Assembly (NCBI GenBank): GCA_963839285.1
Contig: CAWIUN010000004.1
Location: 1 to 44,938 of the forward strand
Direction of reading: 5' to 3'
DNA: 44,938 nt
Source: DASSSQ01 sp963839285
Lineage (GTDB): Bacteria; Actinomycetota; Thermoleophilia; Gaiellales; Gaiellaceae
This document shows, in pieces, positions 31,467-39,750 of the stretch (positions are counted from its first letter, which is position 1; the number at the start of each line of letters is the position of its first letter). The notes under the pieces are model-generated. The model was not told where the DNA came from. It made no database searches and was given only the letters and a program-made list of their open reading frames with translations. A program made the translations under genes and the position numbers.

Positions 31467-33429
31467 TCAGCTCGTCTGCCACCCTCCCTGTCCGGTCGCA
31501 GAGCGGTTCGCGGACGTGCCGCTCGACGCGCTGCCGTTCGCCTGCCGCTCGTGCCCCGCGTAGCCCGGGCTCCAGACGCGGACCGGCGAGGCGTCGTTGC
31601 TCGGGTGGAGCTGCGCCGCCGCCGAGGCGGCCCAGCCGAGCTGCCACGTCGCCGCGGACTGCCCGAGCACCTGGATCGGGTCGGTCCCGCCGCACCCGCA
31701 GCCGCCGCCGATCTCCTGGCGGCCGTGCTGCCGGGTTGCGGCGTCGTTCCCGGACGCCGCGGACGACGCCGCGGTGTTCGACTGCGCGACGCTGCCACCG
31801 CCCCCCGGGCTGAGCACGCGCACCGGCGACGCGTCGTTCGACGCGCCCCACTGCAGCGGCGGCAGAGAAGGCCTCCGCCGCCTGCCCGGTCGCCGCCTCC
31901 TGGCCGAGCGCCTGGATCGCGAGGCCGCCGCCCCCGATCCGCTGCGACCCGTCCTGCCCGGTCGACGCGCGGTTGCCCGCGGTCGCCGACGAGGCGACGG
32001 AGTTGTCCTGCCTGACGTGGCCGTCGCTGCCGCCGCTACCGACGCGGACGGGCGAGGCGACGTTGCCCGAGCCGCTGCCACCGCAGCCGCACTCGGACGG
32101 GTGGAACAGCTGCACGGCTTCCGACGCTGCGCCTGCGACCTGCTCGGTGCCGGCCTTCTGGCCGAGCGCCTGGATGCCGAGGCCGTCGCAACCGCACCTG
32201 CCGCCGCTCTCGTCCTGCCGGGCCCGCTGCGTCGTGGCGGCGTCGTTGCCCGCCGCGGCGCTCGAGGCCGCCGAGTTCGACTGCGAGACGCTGCCGCCGC
32301 CGCCCGGGCTCAGGACCCGGACCGGCGAGGCGTCGTTCGACGCGCCGTACTGGAGAGCTGCGGACTCGGCGAGAGCGGCCTGCCCGGTCGCGGCCTGCTG
32401 GCCGGCGATCTGGATGCCGTTCCCGGAGCCGTCGCTCTGGGTCGCAGCCTGGCCGGTCCCCGCCCGGTTGCCCGAGGTGGCCGACGAGCCTACGCCGTTT
32501 TCCTGCGAGACCGAGCCGGCACCGCCGTGGCTCTTGACGCCCACCGGCGAGGCCTCGTTCGAGGGCTCCGCCTGCGCGGCACCCGAGAGCGCGCCGGCCT
32601 CCTGGCCGGTGCCCGCGTGCTGCTGCGCCTGCTGGACCGGCGTGCCCTCGCACCCGCAGCCCTTTGCACCGGCCTGCGTCTGCGACGAGCCCTGCCACGT
32701 TCCCGCGGTGTTGCCGGCCGCCGCCGACGACGCTGCGGTGTTCGACTGCGTCACGGAGCCGTCGTTGCCGGGGCTCAGCACGCGGACCGAGACCGCCGTG
32801 TTCGACGGATCGACCTGATCGGCGGTCGAGAGCGCGCCTGCGGCCTGCTCGGTCGCCGCGCCCTGGTCGGCGGTCTGGATTCCGCCGCCGCCGCCGCACT
32901 CACAGCCCGAGCCCGCCTGGTCCTGCGAGCTCGTCTGGCCCGTCGACGCCGCGTTGCCGGCGTCTGCCCGGGAGCCGGTCGAGTTCGTCTGCGTGACCGA
33001 ACCGGCGTTGCCGGGGCTGAGCACACGAACCGGCACGTTCGTGTTGCTCGCACCGACCTGCTGGGCGGCCGAGAGCGCCGCCGCGAGCTGGCTCGTCCCG
33101 GCGTTCTGCTGCGACGACTGGATGCCGCCGCCGGCGCCCTGGGACTGGCCCGCCGACTGGTTCGTCGAGCCCGTGTTGCCGGCGGCAGCCGACGACGCGA
33201 CGCTGTTTACCTGCGCGACGTCGCCGTCGTTGCCGGGGCTGAGCACGCGGATCGAGATGTTCGTGTTGCTCGGGTTCGACTGCGTCGCGCTCGACGCCGC
33301 TCCTGCTTGCTGCGACGTCGCGGCCGTCTGACCTGCCACCTGGACGGGTGGCGAGTCGGCCATGGCGACGCCGCCGCCGCTCAGGGCTGCGGTTGCCGCC
33401 AGCACGAGCGCAAGAAGTTGCTTACGCAT
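31467..33429 (-). CDS. Eight-repeat Gln/Asn/Ala/Gly-rich secreted protein, amyloid-like (one frameshift)
   Basis: ATG 33429 with AGGAGG upstream; signal peptide MRKQLLALVLAATAALSGGG. The mature part is eight units of about 75-82 aa with a shared pattern. It opens with IQxxxQxAxTxQxAxAxSxA, continues with the core SNxxxPVRVLSPGNxGSVTQ and ends with SNxAxSxAxAGNxAxTxQ. Regular Gln/Asn spacing (Q..N.A...GN.A.T.Q) resembles curlin strand repeats. Units 2, 3, 5, 6 and 7 end in Gly-rich CxC motifs (CECGG, CGCEG, CGCDG, CGCGG). The frame breaks once near 31865. Restored length is about 655 aa. A beta-solenoid or functional amyloid fibre subunit is inferred, not shown. Confidence 0.75.
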
Positions 33430-33499
33430 CGTTCCTCCTGACTGAGTGTCTGTCGAAGTCCGGGTCGCGGACGCGACCCTGTTGGACGGGACGACGGCC

Positions 33500-35024
33500 T
33501 CAGCCGGGACGCTCGGGCGGATCGCCGCCCCGTCCCTCGGCGCAGGCGCCGGGGGACGGGGAAGACCCGCCGCATCAGGTCGAGTGCGGCTGCGGCGGCG
33601 GCCGCTGCCAGCAGCCCGACGCCGGCCGGCGTGGTGCCCGTGCCGTGGGCGGAGCCGGCCGATGACAAGCTGGGAAGAGGAGTGGGAGGAGCCGCGGGCG
33701 GGCCGCCGGGCGCCGCCGGCGGCTCGTGCTGCGGCGGCGAGCCCGTCGAGCGCGCGGTCTTCCCGCTGCGCGAGGCGCCCGCGTGCACCCGGGCGAGCGT
33801 CGCGGCGTAGGCCCGCGCGCGCACCGTGGTCCGCACGACGACGCTGTGCTCGACCCGGGCGTGCCGCCCGCCCCCGACCTGCCGGATCGAGGTGCGCGAC
33901 GCGGCCGTTGCGGTCGAGGAGGCGAGGATGGTCGCCGACGACCATGCCTCGCCGGCGGCGCTCGTCGCGAGCGGCGAGCCGAACGGCCCGAGGGGTATGG
34001 ACGGCGCGACGACGGCCGGCATGGAGGGCGCGACGACGGCCGGCATGGTCGGCGCCGCCGGAACCATCGGAATCGACCAGAGCGGGAGCTCCGAGGGCCG
34101 TCTCCGCCGCCGGGAGCACGGGCGCCACCGGCGGTGGTGGTACCGCCGCCGGGGGAGGCCGCCGGTGGGAGCGGCGGCGGGGGCGGCGGCGAGGGCGCCG
34201 CGACCTCGACCGCCTGCAGCGTCGCAGCCGTGTTCACGGCCGCGGCGGCGGCGACGGTCTCCACGGTCTGGGTGACCGGGCCCGAGTCGCCGGGGCTCGC
34301 GACCCGGACGGAGACCGCCAGATTGCAGCTGACGCAGACGGTGACGTCCTGGAGCGAGAGCGCCGGCGGGTCGGCGTCGCCGCAGCTCCAGTTCCAGTTC
34401 CAGACCCAGACGGTCGCGTCGGCTCCGGCCGGAGGTACGGCCGGCGCCTGCGCGCCCTCGTCACAGTTCCAGCTCCAGTTCCAGACCCAGGACTGAGGAG
34501 GTGTCTGTGGCGATATCACCGGCTGTGGATCGGTAATATCGCCGGCGTTTTCCGTGCGTGGTATTACCGACGACTTGCGGCTCCGCCTGCGGCGCGGCGG
34601 CGGCCGCCGTCGAGGGGACGCTCTCGCTCGGCAAGGCCGCTTGCGGCGCGGGATCCGGCGCCGGCTCGACCGGAGCTGCGTCCGGCTCCGACCGGTCGGG
34701 CTGCGGCGTCCCGGTGGGCCCGTCGGCGGCCGGGGCAGGTGCCTCGGAGGCTGATACCACCGGCGATACCACCGGCGTCTCGACCGCCGGAGCGGGCACG
34801 GGAGGCGCTACGGGCTCCGGCGGAGCGGCCGGAAGGTCGGGAACCGTCGCCGCGGCAGGCGCGGCGACCGCGGCCGGGGCGACCGGAGCCTCCGGAGCGG
34901 CCGGAAGCGCCACCGGCGGCAATCCGTCGTCTGCCCGCGCGGCGGGCGCTCCGGCCATCGTCGCGCAGGCTGCGGCGACCGCAAGCGGGACGATCATCGT
35001 GCGCCGGATCCGCTCGTTCCCCAT
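33500..35024 (-). CDS. Trp-motif, Pro-rich membrane-anchored protein sharing the repeat core (frameshifted)
   Basis: ATG 35024; signal peptide MIVPLAVAAACATMAGAPAA just inside. A Pro/Ala/Val-rich stalk of about 130 aa leads, after a shift near 34555, to paired Trp motifs (SWVWNWSWNCDEG and TVWVWNWNWSCGD). A single copy of the core found in the neighbouring repeat protein follows (SVRVASPGDSGPVTQTVE). After a poly-Pro stretch and another two shifts near 34090 come IPMVPAAPTMPAVVAPS, a basic beta-like region, and a C-terminal helix PAGVGLLAAAAAAAALDLMR with Arg-rich tail. The exact 3' end is uncertain (33500 assumes one more shift). It could be a membrane anchor or nucleator for the repeat protein (inference). 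Confidence 0.55.
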
Positions 35025-35042
35025 CTCTCTGTCGAGAGAGAT
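35023..35042 (-). promoter_or_regulatory. 8-bp hairpin on the start codon of the Trp-motif gene
   Basis: ATCTCTCT-GTCG-AGAGAGAT, a perfect stem. On the minus-strand mRNA it contains the AGAGAG ribosome-binding stretch and the first two bases of ATG 35024, so folding would hide the initiation site. Confidence 0.5.
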
Positions 35043-35114
35043 ACCCGAATAGCCGAGCCGAGTGATACGCGGAGAATGCGTCCGGGAACTCTTCCATTCC
35101 AATTCCGCAGGTAT

Positions 35115-35120
35115 TACGAT
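35115..35120 (+). promoter_or_regulatory. Leaderless -10 box (TACGAT) of the sigma factor gene
   Basis: TACGAT ends 6 nt before GTG 35127. The 100-bp divergent space also serves the minus-strand surface-protein genes. Confidence 0.5.
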
Positions 35121-35126
35121 CCCCCG

Positions 35127-35912
35127 GTGACGTCGGTGGCGCCGTCGGGGGAGGGGGAGCGGGAGCGCCTGATCATCGGGCATCTTCCGCTCGTCGACTC
35201 GATCGCGGGGCGCTTCGCCCGCTCGGGCGAGCGGCGTGAGGATCTCGTGCAGGTCGGCGCGCTCGCGCTCGTCCGGGCCGTCGACCGGCGCGATCCCGCG
35301 CGGCCGGGCGAGCTCGCGGCGTACGTCGCGCGCTGCGTCGACGGGGAGATCCGCCGGTACCTGCGCGACGGGGCGGGGTCGATCAGGCTGCCCCGGCGCG
35401 TCCACGAGGACCTTCCCCGGCTGCGGCTCGTGCGGAGCGAGCTGGCCGCGTCGCTCGGGCGCGAGCCGGCCTGGCGCGACGTCGCGCGCGAGGCCGGGGT
35501 CGCCGACGAGGCGGCCCCCGGCGGGGCGGTCGAGACGGCGCGGCGGCCGCTGCCGCTCCGCGACGACCTGGCGGGCGCCGACACCGAGCTCGACGAGGCG
35601 ATGCTCGCACGGGCGCTGGTCGCGCGCGCCGCGCGGTCGCTGAGCCCGCGCGAGCGACGGCTCGTCCTGCTGCGCTTCTTCCTCGACTGGAGCCAGGCGG
35701 ACGTGGCCGCCGCGCTCGGCGTCTCGCAGGCCCAGGTGTCGCGCCTGCTCGACCGTGCCATGGTCAAGATGCGGCGGACGCTGGAGTCGCCGGCGGCTTT
35801 GTGCCGAACGCGACGAAACGCTACCCTCGGGGCAGATGGCGACGGTGAGGGGTCAGGAAGCGGCGCCGGAGACAGGGGCGAGCGGCCTCGTGCTCACCTG
35901 CGCGTCCACTGA
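35127..35912 (+). CDS. Sigma-70 family RNA polymerase sigma factor (group 3-like)
   Basis: 261 aa from GTG 35127. Region 2: HLPLVDSIAGRFARSGERRE and DLVQVGALALVRAVDRRDPA, then AAYVARCVDGEIRRYLRDGA and SIRLPRRVHEDLPRLRLVRS. Region 3: LGREPAWRDVAREAGVADE. Region 4: RSLSPRERRLVLLRFFLDWS and QADVAAALGVSQAQVSRLLD. This is the SigB/SigF-type layout. After region 4 a 25-residue Gly/Arg tail overlaps the next gene by 77 bp in another frame. It is divergent from the Trp-motif and repeat-protein genes, which it probably controls together with itself (inference). Leaderless from a TACGAT box. Confidence 0.88.
   Translation: MTSVAPSGEGERERLIIGHLPLVDSIAGRFARSGERREDLVQVGALALVRAVDRRDPARPGELAAYVARCVDGEIRRYLRDGAGSIRLPRRVHEDLPRLRLVRSELAASLGREPAWRDVAREAGVADEAAPGGAVETARRPLPLRDDLAGADTELDEAMLARALVARAARSLSPRERRLVLLRFFLDWSQADVAAALGVSQAQVSRLLDRAMVKMRRTLESPAALCRTRRNATLGADGDGEGSGSGAGDRGERPRAHLRVH
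35822..35827 (+). promoter_or_regulatory. -10 box (TACCCT) within the sigma gene 3' end
   Basis: TACCCT ends 8 nt before ATG 35836, so the next gene can be transcribed separately. Confidence 0.45.
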
Positions 35913-36363
35913 CGACGGCGGTGCGCGCTGGACGGCGCGGCTCGACGGCGCGCCGGAGTGCGTCGGCGAGGGAGACGACCCGGCGGAGGCGATCGCGGCG
36001 GCCGAGGCGGTCGCGCTGCGGCTGCTCGAGGAAGCCCGGGCCGCCGGCCGGGCGGCCGTGGAGCCGGCGGCGTTCGCCTCGAGCGGCCGGCTGCTCCTGC
36101 GGATGCCGAAGACCCTGCACGCCGAGCTCTCGGCACGCGCGGACGCGGAGGGAACGAGCCTGAACCGGCTGATCGTCCGCGCGCTCGCAGCGAGCGTGGC
36201 GGGCCGGGAGACCGTGCCGCCGGTCGGAGACCCGCTCCCGGCCGCGCAGAGCCGTCTGCCGCGCGCCGTGCGGCTGTCGCTCGCGGTCAACGCCGCCGTC
36301 GCCGCCCTGGCCGCCGCGGCCGCCGTGCTGATCCTCGCCGGCGTCTGGCACCCCGGCCTCTAG
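35836..36363 (+). CDS. HicB/RHH-type protein with C-terminal membrane helix
   Basis: 175 aa. The N-terminal half resembles HicB antitoxins (GGARWTARLDGAPECVGEGD, EAIAAAEAVALRLLEEARAA). The ribbon-helix-helix segment is LLLRMPKTLHAELSARADAE followed by GTSLNRLIVRALAASVAG, characteristic of the HicB-family DNA-binding part. Unusually, it ends in a transmembrane helix (AVNAAVAALAAAAAVLILAGV) five residues from the end. There is no HicA gene nearby. It overlaps the sigma gene by 77 bp, so it may be a membrane-tethered regulator, possibly acting on that sigma factor (inference). The TAG stop serves as -10 box for phzF. Confidence 0.72.
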   Translation: MATVRGQEAAPETGASGLVLTCASTDDGGARWTARLDGAPECVGEGDDPAEAIAAAEAVALRLLEEARAAGRAAVEPAAFASSGRLLLRMPKTLHAELSARADAEGTSLNRLIVRALAASVAGRETVPPVGDPLPAAQSRLPRAVRLSLAVNAAVAALAAAAAVLILAGVWHPGL

Positions 36364-36366
36364 ACT
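36361..36366 (+). promoter_or_regulatory. Leaderless -10 box (TAGACT) made from a stop codon
   Basis: Starts with the TAG stop of the RHH gene and ends 7 nt before GTG 36374. Confidence 0.55.
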
Positions 36367-36373
36367 CGTCCGC

Positions 36374-37204
36374 GTGCCGCAGACGCTCCGCTACGTCGTC
36401 GCCGACGTCTTCACCGACACGCCGCTCGAGGGGAACCAGCTCGGCGTCTTCACCGACGCGCGCGACGTCCCGGAGGGCTTGATGCAGCGGCTCGCGCGCG
36501 AGCTCAACTTCTCGGAGACCGTGTTCGTGCTCCCGAAGGAGGGCGACGGGCACGCGCGGATCCGGATCTTCACTCCCGCGGTCGAGCTGCCCTTCGCGGG
36601 TCATCCGACCCTCGGCGCGGCGTTCGTGCTCGGGCTGCCGCTGCAGCTGACGGAGATCCGGCTCGAGACCGGGCGCGGCGTCGTCCCCGTGCGGCTCGAG
36701 CGGGAGGGGGCGCGGATCGTCTACGGCTCGATGGAGCAGCCCTATCCGACCGTGCAGCCGTTCGAGCGCGAGGCCGAGCTGCTCGCCGCGGTCGGAGTCG
36801 AGGCCTCGGAGCTGCCCGTCGAGGTCTACGACAACGGCGTCCGGCACGTCTACGTCGCGCTCGGGTCGGAGGACGCCGTCGCCGCGCTCGAGCCCGACCA
36901 GAAGGAGCTCTCCCGGCTCGGCCCGCTCGGCGTCAACTGCTTCGCCGGCTCGGGCGGCCGCTGGAAGACGCGCATGTTCGACCCGGCGGCCGGCGTCGCC
37001 GAGGATCCCGCGACGGGCTCCGCGGCGGGCCCGCTCGCGCTCCACCTCGTCCGGCACGGGCGGATCGAGCCGGGCGCGCAGATCGAGATCTCGCAGGGCG
37101 CCGAGATCGGCCGGCCCTCGACCCTCTTCGCCTCCGCCGACGACGAGCGCATCTCGGTCGGCGGCTCGGCGGTCGTCGTCGCGCGCGGGGAGTTCCGGCT
37201 CTAG
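36374..37204 (+). CDS. PhzF family isomerase
   Basis: 276 aa, two-lobed diaminopimelate-epimerase-like fold. Catalytic glutamate in ELNFSETVFVLPKEGDGHAR (residue about 48). Other landmarks: IRIFTPAVELPFAGHPTLGA, DNGVRHVYVAL, FDPAAGVAEDPATGSAAGPL with the second-lobe DPATGSA loop, and ISQGAEIGRPSTLFA. Length and motifs are those of stand-alone PhzF-like enzymes. There are no phenazine genes here, so the substrate is unknown. GTG 36374 is 7 nt after TAGACT. Confidence 0.9.
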   Translation: MPQTLRYVVADVFTDTPLEGNQLGVFTDARDVPEGLMQRLARELNFSETVFVLPKEGDGHARIRIFTPAVELPFAGHPTLGAAFVLGLPLQLTEIRLETGRGVVPVRLEREGARIVYGSMEQPYPTVQPFEREAELLAAVGVEASELPVEVYDNGVRHVYVALGSEDAVAALEPDQKELSRLGPLGVNCFAGSGGRWKTRMFDPAAGVAEDPATGSAAGPLALHLVRHGRIEPGAQIEISQGAEIGRPSTLFASADDERISVGGSAVVVARGEFRL

Positions 37205-37209
37205 CCCGC

Positions 37210-37215
37210 TATCGT
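37210..37215 (+). promoter_or_regulatory. Leaderless -10 box (TATCGT)
   Basis: TATCGT ends 8 nt before GTG 37224. Confidence 0.5.
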
Positions 37216-37223
37216 GCCGCCGG

Positions 37224-39414
37224 GTGGTCTCGGTGGACGCCGCAACAGCAACTGGCGAGGTCCCGGCGCGGTCGCGCGCCCTCGCGCGCCTGCGCGCGGC
37301 GCTGCCCGTCGCCGTCGCCTGGCTCGCCGCGGGCGCGGCGCTGAGCCAGGCGACCGTCCGCGTCAAGGACTGGTTCGTGATGTCGGACGAGCTCTACTAC
37401 GAGCGGCTCGCGCTCGCGATCGCCCGCAGCGGCTCGCCGCTGCCGCGGATCCACGGGCTGCCCGTCCCGAGCGTGAACCAGCTCTACCCGCTGCTGATCG
37501 CGCCCCTCTACCACGGCGACGTGCTCGTCCCCGACGCGCTCCACCGCGCGCACCTGCTGAACGCCTTCCTGTTCGCCTCGGCGATCGTGCCCGTCTTCCT
37601 GCTCGCGCGCGGGGTCACCGGCCGCTACCGCCTCTCGCTCGGCGTCGCCGTCCTCTCGATCGCGCTGCCGTGGTCGATCTACGCGTCGCTGCTCCTGACC
37701 GAGGTCGTCGCCTACCCGGCGTTCGCCTGGGCGGCTCTGGGGATCCAGCGGGCGCTGGCGGCCCCGTCGGCGCGGCGGGACCTGCTCGCGCTGCTCGGGA
37801 TCGGGCTCGCGGTGCTGGCGCGGACGCAGTTCCTCGTCCTGCTCGCGGTCCTGGCGGTGGCCCTCGCCGGCGTCGCCGCCTCCGACCGCGACCTGCGCGG
37901 GACGCTCGCGCGCCACCGCGTGCTCGTCGGCGCCTACGCCCTGGTCGCCGTCGGCGCCGCCGCGCTCGCGCTCACGGGCGGGCTCGCCCGCGCGCTCGGC
38001 ACCTACCGCGCGGCCGGAGAGGGGAACGTGCTGCCGCCGGGCCTCGCCGGTGCGACGCTCCAGCACCTCGCCGCGGTCGCGCTCGGGGTCGCGATCCTGC
38101 CCTTCCTGGTCGGCGTCGCCTGGGCGCTCGCCCGCCTCGCCGCGCCGCGCTCGCCCGAGGCGACCGCCTTCGCGTCGACGACCCTCGCCGCGGTCGTGCT
38201 CGTCGCGATCGAGGTCGCCTCCTTCGACCTCCGCTACACCGGCGAGGTCAGCGGCCGCTACCTCTTCTACGTCGTCCCGCTGGTGCTGGTCGCGGCCGCC
38301 GCCGCGCTCGTCGACCCGCCGTGGCCGCGCCGGGCGCTGCTCGTCCCGACCGGGGTCGTCGCCGCGGGCTTCGCGATGCTGCCCCTGCCGACCTACGAGA
38401 AGCTGAACGTCGACCGGCCGCTCGCGCTCGCCTACGAGCGGGTCGTCGACCTGGCCGGCTCGGCGGGCGCCGCCCAGTGGCTGCTCGTCGCCGGCACGGT
38501 CGTGCTCGCCGCGCTCTTCGTCGAGGGCTCGCTGCTCCTCCCCCGCCGGGTCGTCGCCGTCGCGGTCGCCGCCCTCGCCGCCGCCGCGCTCCCCGCGCTC
38601 TCCGCCGCCGCCTTCGTCCGCTTCCTCGACGTCACCGGCACGAGCGGGCGGCCGGTGACGCTCGACCAGGGGGTCGTCTTCGACTGGATCGACCGCGCCG
38701 TCGGGCCGTCGGGCCGGGTGACGATGATGCCGTACCCGATGGTGCCGGGCGACTACTGGGCGGGGACCGCGTACTGGTGGGACGTCGAGTTCTGGAACGC
38801 CTCGGTCGTCCGCGACCTGATCGACGGCGGCAGCTTCTACGTCACCTCGAGCTCCTTCCCGAAGACGCAGCTCTCGTTCGACCCGCGCACGGGCGTCGCC
38901 GACCGCTCGCCGACCCCGTACGCGGTGCAGTCGACCGAGGAGTCCCGCTTCCGGATCGCCGGCGACCGCGAGCTCGAGACCCGCGGCCTCTACCTGATCC
39001 GGGCCGAGCAGCCCTGGCGCGCCGAGTGGCTGACGCGCGGGCTCTACGACGACGGCTGGACGAAGCCGGGGCGGCCCGCGACGGTCCGCGTCTTCGCCCG
39101 GCCGCAGGACACCGCCGGGCGCGTCCGCTCGCTGACCCTGCGGCTGCGGACACCCGGGAACGCGGGCCCGTTCCCCTGGCGGATCGAGGCGGCGGGCACG
39201 CGTCCTCACCGGCGCGGCGACCGAGGACGTCGGCGACGCGACGATGACGCTCTGCGTGCCGGCGCACGGGCACGTCGACGTGCGCCTGACCGTCGACGGG
39301 CACGCGCCCGTCTACGGCGACCCGCAGAACTCGGTCACCTTCGGGCAGGCGCGCGAGGCGGGCGTCCAGCTCGAGCAGATCGCGCTCGCGGACGAGCTCG
39401 GCCCCGACTGCTGA
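37224..39414 (+). CDS. GT-C-type membrane glycosyltransferase (one frameshift near 3' end)
   Basis: Restored about 729 aa, some 11-12 helices in the first 470 residues. The first extracytoplasmic loop has DWFVMSDELYYERLALAIAR, the acidic pair and Tyr typical of dolichyl-phosphomannose-type (GT-C) transferases. Further: LLTEVVAYPAFAWAALGIQR and EVSGRYLFYVVPLVLVAAAA. The C-terminal 250 aa are extracytoplasmic, with WAGTAYWWDVEFWNASVVRD and RFRIAGDRELETRGLYLIRA. A frame break near 39200 shifts the last 70 codons; after it the reading VLTGAATEDVGDATMTLCVP continues to the TGA at 39412-39414. Probably transfers a sugar from a lipid carrier to an exported glycan or protein. Donor and acceptor unknown. 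Confidence 0.75.
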
Positions 39415-39423
39415 CGCGGGACG

Positions 39424-39712
39424 CTAGAGCAGGATCTGCGCGGCCGTCGCGGGCTCGCAGCCCCGGCGGACGAGCGCGATCGCGTCCTGCAGGTCGATCT
39501 CCGGCCGCAGGGCGAGCGCGAGCCCGTCGTCGGCGCCGAAGCCGCAGATGCCGAGGATGCGGCGACGGAACGTCGTCTCCTCCCAGGCCAGGTCTGCCTC
39601 GCTCGGCTCGCCCGACGGCGAGCCAGGCCTCGGCCTGCTCGCCGACGAGGCGCTCCTGCAGCGGCTGAGGCGACGAGGTGAAGCGGTCTCTGATCGGCGG
39701 CGTGAACTCCAT
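39424..39712 (-). CDS. Small hypothetical protein (one frameshift)
   Basis: Restored about 95 aa: MEFTPPIRDRFTSSPQPLQE continuing RLVGEQAEAWLA, a shift near 39615, then EADLAWEETTFRRRILGICG and LRPEIDLQDAIALVRRGCEP, ending ATAAQILL. No family recognised. ATG 39712 has AGCAGG just before it. Coding ends converge on the glycosyltransferase, separated by 9 bp. The cysteines and LQDAIALVRRGC helix suggest a small helical regulator-like protein, but nothing firm can be said. Confidence 0.5.
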
Positions 39713-39750
39713 ACCTGCTTCCTACCGGCGGCGAGCCGCTTCACTCGCCC

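Noticed and set aside
34509..34543. Inverted repeat GGCGATAT/ATATCGCC as a terminator or operator
   Set aside because: Falls inside the reading frame linking the Pro-rich and Trp-motif parts of one gene; no separate function supported.
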